A stretch of 64,000 bases of DNA from Sebastes aleutianus (GCA_916700875.1 CAKAKS010000031.1:11689624-11753623); one strand, 5' to 3'; shown: positions 1 to 10,289, counted from the first letter of the stretch. Translations and numbers: made by a program. Notes: generated by a model from the letters alone, not told the origin.

Positions 1-670
1 GGTTCTGTCTCCAGATGAGGCATAATTACATGCACACAAGGAGAAAATGATCCCGAAATGCAGGAGAGGATGACTAATAACCAAGGCTGAGTCTACCACC
101 AACAAGCATTTGGTTGGGGGCTGCTTTTCCAGATAATAGCTAATTGATGAAGAAATATGATATACAAAATTCAAAATGTTAACATTAACCTTTAAACTAC
201 ATATTTTCAGCTATTTCCTCACTGCCTTAGAGCGATTAGGTCTCAACCAGCCTCTACAATCACACCCAGGCGGGTAGCTTAACAGCTTAATTGACACAAA
301 TATTGGCCTCTAGCAAAAAAAAAGTGAGGCTGAAAAAAAAGGAAATCTAAACTTTTTTTGCCACCATCATCACAACTATTTAAAGGTAACCATTTTAATA
401 ATCAGCAGAACATTCCCCTGACTATATCAACCTTTTCCTGTGGCCTTTTCCCGTGAAGAATTGAAACGCTGTGAGACAGCAGCTCTTAGCAGGATTAAAT
501 TGGTGCTGAGTAAAGCCCATTTTATCCTGACCAGCGCCTCAGGACGTATAGATGCTACCACGAAGCCCGGACTTGGCATTTCACTCCCTGAGCTGCAGGT
601 TCAAGATCTTTCATCACAGCAAATGTGTGTTGCACGGGCAACTAAAGCGCTTTTAAAGCCGCGGTCAGTA
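1..670. other. Unassigned AT-rich sequence
   Basis: No repeat, exon or RNA gene is recognisable here. It is AT-rich with short A and T homopolymers near 316-360. An open frame at 440-706 has no recognisable domain and no codon signature that sets it apart from chance. Confidence 0.5.
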
Positions 671-846
671 ACTTTGAGCAAATATAATAAAAAGTTATTT
701 CTATGAAATCGTCACTATATCCTGACAGTAAGGCATGAGACAGAAAAAAAATCATGTTCCTCTGCCTCCTCCTAGTGCCCCTATTGGCATTCCGCCGCGC
801 CATAACCACAACAACCAATCGGAGCCGAGGAGTTTCTGGGCAGCCG
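671..846 (+). mobile_element. Family A MITE, left part (split copy)
   Basis: This segment matches the left part of the full family A copies at 7203 and 55707: the GAGCAAATAT, CACTATATCCTGACAG and CATGAGACAG stretches occur in the same order. The match stops at 846 where a family E element begins and resumes after it at about 1446. The outer TTAA end is not clear. No coding capacity is seen. Confidence 0.7.
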
Positions 847-1445
847 TTCTCACTCCCAACTCGTCATTGGCATCGGAAATCGACGCACAGAGGCACCCTT
901 TAGCAACAGTACGTGACGAACTGGGCTTTACCTAACTCCAATGTAAACCCACCTGTGGCGTTATTCAACGGTCGTAGGTAAGTGACGTAGTATTAATAGC
1001 GTGAGAGTCCATTGGTGGGAGGCATTGTAGATGGGTCAAACAAACACAAGACTTTCAACCAGGAGACCGTTATTCATGTCTCGTGTGAAACTAAAAATAA
1101 CATTGTCTTATTTTGTCACGTGAGACATTAGTCATGTGACTTGTCGGTATCGTGAGTCACGTGAGTCATTTAGTATCATCAGCCCCGGGAGTCACGGGGG
1201 AGTTTACGTCAACCACAACCATTTCCTAACCCTATACCTAAGTGGTTCGGTTGCCTAAACCTAACTTCCTGTGAAAACGGAAGTTTATTTTGAAAGGGAC
1301 ACTATGCATGTAACAAGCGTATATTGACACACCATCACTGGTCCGTCCAAAAGTAACGCAAGAGGGGCACCCCGTGCGTCGGCCTCCAAAGCTGAGGGGC
1401 ACTAACCAATTTTTTGACGGTATTTGACGAGTTGGGAGTTAGAAT
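847..1445 (+). mobile_element. Family E inverted-repeat element, 0.6-kb copy
   Basis: The ends are inverted repeats: TTCTCACTCCCAACTCGTC at the left and its reverse complement, ending in GAATG, at the right. Internal landmarks shared with other family E copies are the GGGTCAAACAAACAC block near 1036 and a CCTAAACCTAA block near 1254. It also carries a single unit of TCCTGTGAAAAC...ACTATGCATG near 1267-1312, the unit that is tandemly repeated in the copy at 37.3 kb. It splits a family A element, so it is the younger insertion. No open frame suggests a transposase, so it is presumably non-autonomous. The superfamily is not known to me. Confidence 0.7.
1153..1168. promoter_or_regulatory. TGAGTCA-CACGTG-TGAGTCA motif cluster
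   Basis: TGAGTCACGTGAGTCA contains two AP-1-type TGAGTCA words overlapping a central CACGTG E-box. A second CACGTG lies at 1117-1122 and a TGACGTA word near 993. The motifs are inside a family E element. Their presence is read directly; any regulatory activity is inference. Confidence 0.3.
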
Positions 1446-1610
1446 GTGTTGGCTCGCAAAACTCGCAACTCCGATCAAACTGTCAAACTAGTGCTGATCA
1501 ACTATGAATCCAGATTTTGTTACTGTAATGCTTATTCCTCTCCTCAAATGTTTTCAGAAATATATTTTAATGAACTGGGCGGTGCTTGGTTTTGTGCTCG
1601 ACTGTTTTCA
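1446..1610 (+). mobile_element. Family A MITE, right part (split copy)
   Basis: After the family E insertion, the family A match resumes with the CTCGCA...CTCCGATCAAAC block, the GCTGATCAA block and the TTACTGTAATGC block, then a CTCAAATGTTTTCAGAAA stretch also found in the copy at 55.7 kb. The right end is not clearly preserved. Confidence 0.6.
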
Positions 1611-3053
1611 ACATGCCTGCAAGGTCACAAACATGGTTGTTTTCCTTTAAAGAATAATCTTGCAAATGCTATGAGGAGCACAAGGAGGACACAGAAGAAC
1701 ATGATTTATTTCACAGATTATCTCTCTCATGCACTACTGTCAGGATATAGTGACTTTTTAATCATATTTGCTCACAGTTGCCGACTTCAGCTTTAACTCA
1801 GTGTTGTAATGAGGAAAATAGGGTTATTTTATGAAATGTCAAGCAACGCTGTCGTGATAGATGCTCTGTAATTACAGTACAGCTACGTTATGTTATTGAT
1901 TTCCATTTGCATGAATGCGTAGTCATCCAGTAGCGGGCAGAGGGAAATGAGAAATAAACAGAGACAGAAAAGCAAACACACGGAGTCAAACAAACAATAC
2001 AAGGAGACAACAGATGAATAGACCAACAGATGAATAGAGACAGATAGCAGGCCGGGATATAGGGAAACATATCTTTGTTTTTAGAAGACTGGCTCTGATT
2101 GCATATCACCGCACTAATGATATAAAAGGCAGTTTGGTAGCGGTGAAAGAGCGCGGCAAACATCTCATTCTTTATCTTAAACTGGATGGAGCTTTAAGGA
2201 ATGGCAGCTTAACGGACTCAGACAGAGGCCACAGTGGATGGCAAGATAATTTAGTTTCATTCTCTTGGATTTTTATGACTGGCGGCAGAACTTCATGGCC
2301 TGATGACTTGTTCAATAGCTGTACATCTGTGAGCTTTGGTTGTAAGAGAGGGGTTTTCTTTTGCATAAAATAATCTAATTGTACAGAGAAACCCATTAGA
2401 GAGTGTAAAACAGATCATTTAGAACATCCATTAGTTTAATCTCATGTTTTACACCTAGGCCAATTCAGAGGTATCATCACAAATAAACGATAATTGCTCA
2501 ATTTGCTTAGCAATTAAGAAATTAATTATTGAGCTCCATAAAGAACAACTAAAATTTAGACCAATAAAACCTATGGTTTAGAGTAAAATATATCGCAGAC
2601 GTGTAGGAAGAAAGTTTTAAAAAGAGATGCGATGAAAGTTCAGGACTATTATTCACCACATGACATATTTCTACCACAGTCAGCGCAACCATCTATTTTG
2701 ATTATTCATACATTTACACTTATCATATTTCACAGTCCATATTCAATAAGTAGGGATATGAAAATGCAATATTGCTTGAGAAATGGCACTGCCCTGACAG
2801 TCACACAGCACACAGAGACAGTGAGACAGACCAAAAAGAGAGACTTTAGGTGTCTGATGTGATATAAAACAGTTTCAACGGCGCTCATTATTGAAGAGAC
2901 TGTAGAAGCAGTGATCAGTAATACATAATGATACATACAGGATGATGGTGCAGTTTGACATATTTCTATTGACATTGTGATACATTTTTCCCAATTTGAA
3001 AATGTGTTGTAACTGACTGAATCAGCTGTCCCCTCTCATCAAGGTTACTACAA
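1611..3053. other. Unassigned single-copy-looking sequence
   Basis: Nothing recognisable apart from an AT-rich patch at about 2470-2545 with several homeodomain-core words (GATAATTGC, CAATTAAG, TTAATTATTGA). A 79-codon open frame at 2134-2373 has no domain I recognise. Confidence 0.45.
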
Positions 3054-3061
3054 ACAACCAC
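3054..3061 (+). repeat. Left 8-bp target duplication of hAT element
   Basis: ACAACCAC occurs here and again at 4067-4074, directly flanking the terminal inverted repeats of the element between them. An exact 8-bp duplication is the hallmark of hAT integration. Confidence 0.8.
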
Positions 3062-4066
3062 AATAGGGATGGGCAGATCAATACTGTGGTTTGCTACATC
3101 GACACTCGCAAGCTACTCATTTGTTATCAATTCCTTTTTTAAAAATATCAATAGAATTATATAAACAAAACTGGCTGCTTCACTTCCAAACATTTTCAAT
3201 ATAATGTTTGTGCCAAAACAGCCCGGAGCTGGCCCGTGTCACATGACTGTGGAAACCTACGTGAGATCAGAATGGTATAAACGTAGCGTCGTGCGGTGCT
3301 GCTTTTCTCCTGTAGATAAAATAACGGCAAGATGCAAAATTGTGACAATATTGTGTCTCACAGCAGCAATACGAGTAACCTCTTTAAACATTTAAAAACA
3401 ACACACACTGAAAGTTACAAGGAGGCGGAACAAAAAAAGGAAGATGGTCATGCACGGTGCACCATCTTCTGTCCGACAAAAGACGTTCATCTTTTTGAGA
3501 GAGGCAAAGTATATCCAGGTACAGGTTGCACCGGTATTAGTCTGTTTTTGCCGTGTTCTGTCTGTCTACCCTAAATTCCTATACATCATCATCACAATCT
3601 CATTTTAAATTTGGTTGTTACATGAGTTTCAAATTCGTTGTAATCATATTATGCACAACAATAACAGTTAATCAGTGGTTTGCAATGAAAATCTTGGATC
3701 TTAGACTCCCTCCAATAATGTTCATTAAATATAAAAGAAAAGGAAAATCCTGCAAATGAAAGCAAAATGAGAATCTAAGACGTAAAACATAGTTTCTCAA
3801 ATTATAGGGCTAAAATATGAACATAAATAAAAGGTAAAATAAAGTAAGGTAATATCAATTTGTGGTAGACAGTAATTACAAATTAATTAACTCAATGTAA
3901 ACAGTTACAGGTATGTGTCGTGATTTTGCCTTTAAGTGTAATGATCTGTTTGTTTGTTTATCTAAAAATTACCATATTAAAAAAATATATTTAGTATCGG
4001 TATTGTTAAAAGTGGAACAAAAAGTAAAGGTATCAAATTTAAAAAGTCTGATATCGCCCATCCCTA
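3062..4066 (+). mobile_element. Degenerate hAT-family element
   Basis: The left end reads AATAGGGATGGGC and the right end is the complement of TAGGGATGGGCGATATC, so the ends are inverted repeats. They are flanked by identical 8-bp copies of ACAACCAC. The interior holds a broken BED-type zinc finger (see the pseudogene entry), typical of the N-terminus of hAT transposases, but no catalytic domain. At about 1.0 kb it is far shorter than an autonomous hAT (2.5-5 kb), so it is an internally deleted, probably inactive copy. Confidence 0.8.
3300..3460 (+). pseudogene. BED zinc-finger remnant of hAT transposase
   Basis: Two overlapping frames together show a C-x2-C...H-x4-H finger. One cysteine codon is at 3333-3335 in the first frame. 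The second cysteine is at 3341-3343 and the histidines at 3389-3391 and 3404-3406 in the other frame, around NTSNLFKHLKTTH. The frame changes between the two cysteines, consistent with one lost base in the A run at 3336-3339. The C/H spacing and the NLxxHL motif are those of BED fingers, the DNA-binding module of hAT transposases and ZBED genes. No DDE/RNase-H-like or dimerisation region follows, and the frame runs into unrelated residues. I read it as a transposase fossil, not a ZBED host gene. Confidence 0.7.
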
Positions 4067-4074
4067 ACAACCAC
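4067..4074 (+). repeat. Right 8-bp target duplication of hAT element
   Basis: ACAACCAC, identical to 3054-3061. Confidence 0.8.
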
Positions 4075-4382
4075 CTTTACAGCCACCTTTCAGGTGACTG
4101 TTCGACACTCAAAACACAGATTTTGTTCAGACTATCCCTTTAACGTCATGAAAAATGATTTATTGTCTTGCACCCACACTCCATTACATCATTTGTACAA
4201 ATCTGCCGGCATATGATGCCTGTGCACAGCTGCTGCTGCTGTTGTTGGGAATATTCGGCCTTGAGAATTCATTTACCACTTTGGTTGCGACTCCCTGTGA
4301 CAGGCGTGAAAGCTTGTTCTGTAGCGTTAGTGCAAAAGCAATGGAGGTGAAGTTCAGCTGTGATGCTCTGTGGCAAATTGAT
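4075..4382. other. Unassigned spacer with short CTG run
   Basis: Host or old repeat sequence between the hAT and Tc1 insertions. The only feature seen is a short CTG/TTG triplet run near 4229-4247. Confidence 0.4.
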
Positions 4383-6009
4383 TATACAGACGTAGGCAAA
4401 ATTGTTGGTACCCTTCCGTTAAAGAAAGAAAAACCCACAATGGTCACTGAAATAACTTGAAACTGACAAAAGTAATAATAAATAAAAATTCACTGAAAAT
4501 GAACTAATGAAAATCAGATATTGTTTTTGAATTATGGTTCAGCAGAATCATTTAAAACAACAAACTAATGAAACTGGCCTGGACAAAAATGATGGTACCC
4601 TTAACTTAATATTTTGTTGCACAACCTTTTGAGGCAATCACTGCAATCAAGTGATTTCTGTAACTCTCAATGAGACTTCTGCGCCTGTCGACAGGTATTT
4701 TGGCCCACTCCTCGTGAGCAAACTGCTCTAGCTGTCTCAGGTTTGAAGGGTGCCTTCTCCGAATGCATGTTTCAGCTCCTTCCACAGATGTTCAATAGGA
4801 TTTAGATCCGGGCTCATAGAAGGCCACTTCAGAACAGTCCAATGTTTTGTTCTTAGCCATTCTTGGGTGTTTTTAGCTGTGTTTTGGGTCATTATCCTGT
4901 TTGAGGACCCATGACCTGCAACTGAGACCAAGCTTTCTGACACTGGGCAGCACATTTCGCTCCAGAATGCCTTGATAGTCTTGAGATTTCATTTTACCCT
5001 GCACAGATTCAAGACACCCTGTGCCAGATGCAGCAAAGCAGCCCCAGAACATAACCGAGCCTCCTCCATGTTTCACATTAGGTACAGTGTTCTTTTCTTT
5101 GGATGCTTCATTTTTGCGTCTGTGAACATAGAGCTGATGTGACTTGCCAAAAAGCTCCAGTTTTGTCTCATCTGTCCAAAGGACATTCTCCCAGAAGCTT
5201 TGTGGCTTGTCAATATGCATTTTGGAAAATTCCAGTCTCGCTTTTTTATGATTTGGTGTCCTCCTCGGTTGTCTTCCATTAAGTCCACTTGGCTCAAACA
5301 GCGACGGATGGTGCGATCTGACACTGATGTACCTTGACCTTGGAGTTCACCTCTAATCTCTTTGGAAGTTGTTCTGGGCTCTTTGGTTACCATTCGTATT
5401 ATCCGTCTCTTCAATTTGTCATCAATTTTCCTCTTGCGGCCACGTCCAGGGAGGTTGGCTACAGTCCCATGGACCTTAAACTTCTGAATAATATGAGCAG
5501 CTGTAGTCACAGGAACATCAGGCTGCTTGGAGATGGTCTTATAGCCTTTACCTTTAACATGAAGGTCTATAATGTTCTTTCTAATCTCCTGAGACAACTC
5601 TCTCCTTAGCTTTCTGTGGTCCATGTTCAGTGTGGTACACACCATGATACCAAACAGCACAGTGACTACTTTTCACCCTTTAAATAGGCAGACTGACTGA
5701 TTACAAGTTTGAAGATACCTGTGATGCTATTTACAGGACACACCTTAGTTTAACATGTCCCTATGGTCACATTATTTTACATCTTTTCTAGGGGTACCAT
5801 CATTTTTGTCCAGGCCAGTTTCATTAGTTTGTTTTTTAAAATGATTCTGTTGAACCACAATTCAAAAACAATGTCTGATTTTCATTAGTTAATTTTCAGT
5901 AAATTTTTATTTATTATTACTTTTGTCAGTTTCAAGTTATTTCAGTGACTATTGTGGGTTTTTCTTTCTTTAACGGAAGGGTACCAACAATTTTGCCTAC
6001 GTCTGTATA
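4383..6009 (-). mobile_element. Tc1/mariner (Tc1-like) transposon, nearly full length
   Basis: A 1.63-kb element with long terminal inverted repeats of about 218 bp each (left 4383-4600, right 5791-6009). Outer ends are TATACAGACGTAGGC and its complement, bounded by TA as expected for Tc1 target sites. Inner ends of the arms carry the paired GGTACCATCATTTTTGTCC motif. Long repeats with outer and inner motifs are the IR/DR arrangement of fish Tc1 elements. A transposase gene lies on the minus strand but is broken by small deletions, so this copy should not be self-mobile, though its ends look intact. Confidence 0.93.
4606..5660 (-). pseudogene. Tc1-like transposase, broken by three small deletions
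   Basis: The protein is spread over three overlapping frames. The first (from 5660) has the N-terminal paired-like helix-turn-helix region and a basic GRGRKRK stretch typical of Tc1 DNA-binding domains. The second has WTDETKLELFG (first catalytic D) and DNDPKHS (second D). The third has SPDLNPIEHLWKEL, which supplies the last catalytic residue, giving the DD34E signature. The frame changes where one base is missing near 5289-5290, two bases near 4877-4881 and one base near 4761-4763. Past the last break, the expected C-terminal frame runs to a stop at 4606-4608. The total span of about 350 codons matches the usual 340 or so. The breaks make it inactive; the low damage suggests a fairly recent element. 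Confidence 0.9.
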
Positions 6010-6998
6010 TGAGCTGCAGTAAGGTACCTGTTCGGAGTATTGATTGGGAGACCGTTCAGTCCGAGGTAAGCAGGCAACCCGTCTTTACTTTAATGAACAG
6101 ACAAACATTCGGAGCTCGAGCCCTGAATCCCAAATCAACCTCGAGGCCCTGATGGTAGAACAATAAGATGGGAGGTCAGACACATTTTCTAGTTCATCTA
6201 ATTGGCACCAAAGTCATGTGGCCACATATTGCTTTCCCTGTCCCTCCTCTTCTTTTTTTTGTTTTTCCCCCACAGAGCAAATTGGAGCTTAGTGTTTCGA
6301 AGTAATTTGGTATTATGCAATGTGCCTCTTTGAATCTCATTTAGGTCTCCCAGTCTGTTGAACTAACATGCTTTGTCATACAAATAATGTCACCCAAATG
6401 GCTTCTGTAAATTGTTATGCGCTGCAGTTTGTTTGTTGCCAGCTTTGTGAAAGTGGCACGCAAATTATTCCTCCCCTTCTGTTTCGGAGCAAAGCTGACA
6501 GGCACAGATGTGAGATACATTGAGAGCATTAAGCCTCCAGCTTCGCTTCTTTCTCCTCCTCCTCCTTCCTCTACCTCCGCCAGCAGTTTGTGAGAAATTA
6601 TCACTTGTGTGGATTGGCGCAGGTTGCTGCGAGGCGTCATATAGACAGGCCAATAATGAGGATATGATTCCACAGTCCGCCACCTGGACTGGAAGGGATG
6701 GGAAGGAGGAGGGAAGGAAATGAAGAGGTGAAAGGAAAGGGGAGGACACGGATGGGAAGATGAGAGGAGAATTGAAGGAGGATATGCTGGTGTTTGTGTG
6801 GAGCCACGGTCCCCAGGCTCTGTCTGGACCCAGAGGCAACAGAAGTAGCATCTGCTCTGGGCGACAGAAGGTAGGAGAGGCATATAATGCTGGGGAAACT
6901 GAAGAACACTATTGATTAAAACCATGAATTCATCTGGTTTTTCAGCAATCAAGATTTTCCACAGCAGTGATTATAGTAGAGCAGCCTGACAAGTCTGT
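6010..6998. other. Unassigned sequence with polypyrimidine/polypurine tracts
   Basis: No repeat family recognised. There is a CTCCTCCT-rich tract at about 6540-6590 and a strong purine tract (GGAAGGAGGAGGG-like) at about 6690-6780. The long minus-strand open frame at 6341-6952 runs through these low-complexity tracts and has no domain. Confidence 0.45.
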
Positions 6999-7202
6999 AT
7001 GAGACACACCGGGCTTTCAACTAACTCCAATGTAAACCCATCCAATATTAGATGCTCAGAGCAACTGCTGTGGCCATCCATTCACTCCGTCCACGTAGGG
7101 AGGAGGAGGTTGAGGTGGATGGATGGGTCAAACAAACACAGGATTTTCACAGAGGAGACTGCTATTTGTGTCCCGTATATGAAACCAAAACTCAACTTTG
7201 AC
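6999..7202 (+). mobile_element. Family E relic, left piece
   Basis: Matches family E landmarks: AACTCCAATGTAAACCCA near 7023, GGGTCAAACAAACAC near 7126, and the GGAGACTGCTATTTGTGTCC and GAAACCAAAACTCAAC stretches. Family E continues after the family A insertion at 7936. Confidence 0.65.
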
Positions 7203-7935
7203 TTAAAGCAGCAGTGGGTAGAATTGGAGCAAATATGATTAAAATAAAAGTTATTTTTATGAAACGGTCGCTATATCCTGACAGTAGTGCATGAGACAGG
7301 TAATCTGAAAAAAATCATGTGCCTCTGTGTCCTCCGGTGCTCCTTGCAAGATATGCCGGAGGAAAACATCCAATCAGAGCCGAGCTGGAACCCGCCATCT
7401 CTGAGCAGCTGTCAATCACTCGCAAACTCCGATCAAACGGTCAAACTAGGCAGCGCTGATCAAATATGAATCAATATTCTGTTACTGTGATGGTTATTTG
7501 TGACCCGGCAGCCATGTTGAGATAAGTTGAGGAAATATGAAGCCGGAGAACACTTTCTCATTTTACAGCTAGACAGTACACTACAAGATGTTTCTGAAAA
7601 CATTTGAGGAGAGAAGTAGGCATTACAGTGACAGAATATTGATTCATATTTGATCAGCGCTGCCTAGTTTGACCGTTTGATCGGAGTTCGCGAGTGATTT
7701 ACAGCTGCCTCCATTGAATGAACAGCCAGTAGGAACGCTCTCACTGAAATGACCTGTGATTGGCCAAAGTTTCCTGTCACGGGCCAGATTTTCTGAAGCC
7801 TGAAAACAGAGCCATGAGGAGGAGGTGCAAAAGTCTAGTTATCACTAAGAGCACTTGAATTACAATAGGCTGAAAGGTTATTATGGAATTTTTTGCCAAA
7901 TGATACCAAAAACATTCGGCCTACTGCAGGTTTAA
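7203..7935 (+). mobile_element. Family A foldback MITE with TTAA ends
   Basis: Starts TTAAAGCAGCAGTGGGTAG and ends with the complement of TTAAACCTGCAGTAGGC. The terminal TTAA on both sides suggests a TTAA-targeting superfamily (piggyBac- or Kolobok-like; inference). The centre is a large hairpin: 7405-7492 and 7621-7708 are 88-bp inverted arms with about four mismatches, separated by about 128 bp. It sits inside a family E element. No transposase is encoded. A second full copy is at 55707-56502. Confidence 0.8.
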
Positions 7936-8099
7936 GTTAACTTATGTAATGTACTTGACTTACGTCATGTACGTAACATACTTAGCTTTAGTTACGTAAC
8001 AGACATACTTATTTTAGCCCAAACCATGATCTTTTCCTAAACCTAACCAAGTAGTTTTGTTGCCTAAACCTAAGTGAAGCCAAGGGGTATCCAGTGCCT
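7936..8099 (+). mobile_element. Family E relic, right piece
   Basis: Resumes family E with TACGTAA-rich sequence, CCAAACCATGATC near 8020 and two CCTAAACCTAA blocks (near 8037 and 8064). It lacks the TCCTGTG...ATGCATG unit and a recognisable right terminal repeat, so it is truncated. Confidence 0.65.
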
Positions 8100-8785
8100 G
8101 AAAAAGTGATGCCAAGTGCTGAAAACATCATGATTTGGGATAAAATAACTTATATAGCCTACATAATTTAAAATAAGTCAATGTTGACTTTTGGTTACAC
8201 AAAGGACACAAACACAGCCTCTTAGGTGAAAGTCCCAAGTTTGGGAATTTGTATGTACACCATGACAAAAGTAAGCTGTCCCTGTCAGATGGTTTGTTAC
8301 ACAGAACCATCTGAGAAGCCGTCATTGGAAACTCTTTCAAAAAATACTTGGCAGGTGATTGGATGAACTATCCGTCAGTCAAATTAACAAAATGAAACTA
8401 ACTTAAGGAGAGAACATTGCCATTATTTGAAGCCTGACAAGATAGATTTTCATGTGACAGGTGTTGCGTGATCAATCTATGTGACGAGTTGAGAATGAGA
8501 ACGGGTTGGATGGAGGCAGCAGGAAAGGGAGAAAGAAGACAGAATTTGGGGAGAGAAAATCATCCTGTAACCATTACATCCATGACATGACATAGTGGAA
8601 TATGATACAGCCATACCACAACGAAATAAGTGATTGTTTAGCATCACTTACTGAAACAATGGGCATTAGTATGCTGCTTTATCAGCCTTGAGTCATGTTG
8701 GAAGGCTTTCAATAGAAACCTTTGCTCTGATGTTGAGTGATAAGGCCTTGCTGGCAGTCGGTCAGTTCATTTAAAGATGTTCGTC
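8100..8785. other. Unassigned sequence
   Basis: Nothing recognised on either strand. The TGATGCCAAGTGCTGAAAAC stretch at the left may be the tail of the family E relic. Confidence 0.4.
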
Positions 8786-8905
8786 GGGATGGAGGTCAGA
8801 TCTCTGCGCAGGCTTGCCAAGTTCTTCCACACCAAACACAGAAAACCATTTCTATGGACCACGCTTTAGCTGTCATGTTGAAATAGGAAAGCCCATTCCT
8901 GATGT
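8786..8905 (-). pseudogene. Tc1-like transposase relic
   Basis: On the minus strand one frame reads FGVEELGKPAQRSDLHP, which lines up with the common Tc1-family motif around SPDLNP. Another reads LFQHDS, matching the conserved second catalytic aspartate (FQHD). Frame changes and a stop lie between them. The fragment is about 120 bp with no terminal repeats in reach, so it is an old inactive remnant of a different Tc1 lineage from the element at 4.4-6.0 kb. Confidence 0.7.
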
Positions 8906-9245
8906 TGACAGGGCTGTCCACTTACTTGCACTCCTTGTAGTGTATCTGCATTACAGGCTGACTGATGATCATGACAGGTTGGTTTCGATTTGTCGGCTGT
9001 TTTCACAGCCTGTTGCAGGCATATTGTTTATTTTGAAGTATACATTCACACATGAAAGCAGATCTAAACAGGTGATGCTGAGGGAGTGGATGTGTGCTAC
9101 ACAGCGACAGCAGTTGTGTGTCATTTAAATGGCATGTCAGAGTGTGTAAAATGCTGACTGGTTCACTGACACATGTGCACTATAGTGGATGAGCTTGAGC
9201 TTGAGTTTTCTGATTGAATCTTGTTGATATTTTGGCTGGCAGTGC
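8906..9245. other. Unassigned sequence
   Basis: Nothing recognised. It might include more of the decayed Tc1 element to the left. Confidence 0.35.
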
Positions 9246-9520
9246 TGAGGTGTGTTCAGACCAGGGGTGAAAGTAGGTCGGTTATGGTCCGGTGTTGTGT
9301 TGAATACTGTTTCCCTGTCAAAATGTGTTTCCCCCTACCTAAACCTGAACCAACCCTTATCCATAAATCACCAAGGGGGGTGCTATCACTTAACAGGAGG
9401 GAAACACTATTCAACAGGGGAACAGACTTCGACATAACAAGGGTACTCTGTACCACTAAAAGATTCAGTGCTGGTTTGTAGTACCGGGAAGAGGGGACAG
9501 CAGCTGCCTGACAAAGCCGA
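9246..9520 (+). repeat. Probable hAT-like fragment with internal inverted repeat
   Basis: Begins with CAGGGGTGAAAGTAGG near 9262, resembling the left end of fish hAT-type elements. TGTTGAATACTGTTTCCCTGT near 9297-9317 is matched by an inverted copy at about 9399-9417, making a stem around a CCTAAACCTGAACC-containing loop. A right terminal repeat was not found, so the call rests on resemblance. Confidence 0.4.
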
Positions 9521-9699
9521 CATACAACAACCCGTCACAATCGCATTTTTAAACAAGAAACCACATCTGCTAACATTTAGGTCAAAATAAACTACAGTTA
9601 GTTATGTATGTTTCAGCTCGGTTTTTCTGTTTATCATCAGGATTACAGGAAAAACTACTGACCCGACGAAGCGCATACGCAAATTATGTTTCATTAACA

Positions 9700-9960
9700 T
9701 TGGGCATTTGTGCTGCATTCATGTGGTGTCGGAATAATCGGAAAAAAATTATTGGTAAAATTCACATGAACGCCCCCCTCAGCTAACGTGTTGTTTAAAC
9801 GCTCCGAGCAATAAAATACAACACTTCTTCTTTGTAGCGTCCATGTTGTTTCATTTCCACTTAAAGCTCATGAACACCAAAGTCGGAAGAGCCACTTCCC
9901 AACTCGGGAAATGGGACAATGCGAGGTGAACGTGAATGCACCGTTGTCTGTGCTCTCCAA
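9700..9960 (+). repeat. Dispersed repeat with CATGAACGCCCCCCTC
   Basis: The block ATTCACATGAACGCCCCCCT near 9759-9778 recurs at 13721-13740 in a different surrounding. ATTCATGTGGTG at 9717 and GTGAACGTGAATGCACC at 9926 look like decayed inverted ends. Type unknown. Confidence 0.4.
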
Positions 9961-10289
9961 GTGCCATTCTATTTTTCTTAGAAATTGTTTCTAAATTGTT
10001 TGTGTCAGTGTGTTTGTGCCCAGCACAGACTTGCATGTTTTTAATCCATGCTGGAGGGAGCCCCGCTCCGCTGTCTTTCTGCTGGCAAACATCAACTTCT
10101 GCTGCAGCCGACTGTCTGATATCGAGTGCTACGTTTTTTTGGCAAGAAGTTGTTTCTTGAAAAATCTCCCAAGGAAAATGACAAATGTGGACAATGAATG
10201 TTCGTTTTATTCCAGCAACATAGACAGCAGGTCAAACAAGTGACTTCTTTAACTCTGCTGGACACTTACTGCGACTTAAAAACGAAAAG
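9961..10289. other. Unassigned sequence
   Basis: Nothing recognised. Confidence 0.35.

Noticed and set aside
440..706. 89-codon open frame near the left edge
   Set aside because: No recognisable domain, no splice context, and its right end runs into the family A element.
3300..3460. Host ZBED-type gene
   Set aside because: The finger is frameshifted, isolated, and enclosed by hAT inverted repeats with an 8-bp duplication.
6341..6952. 204-codon open frame on the minus strand
   Set aside because: Much of it is translated polypurine/polypyrimidine tract giving S/P/F-rich low-complexity peptide; no domain or splice logic.
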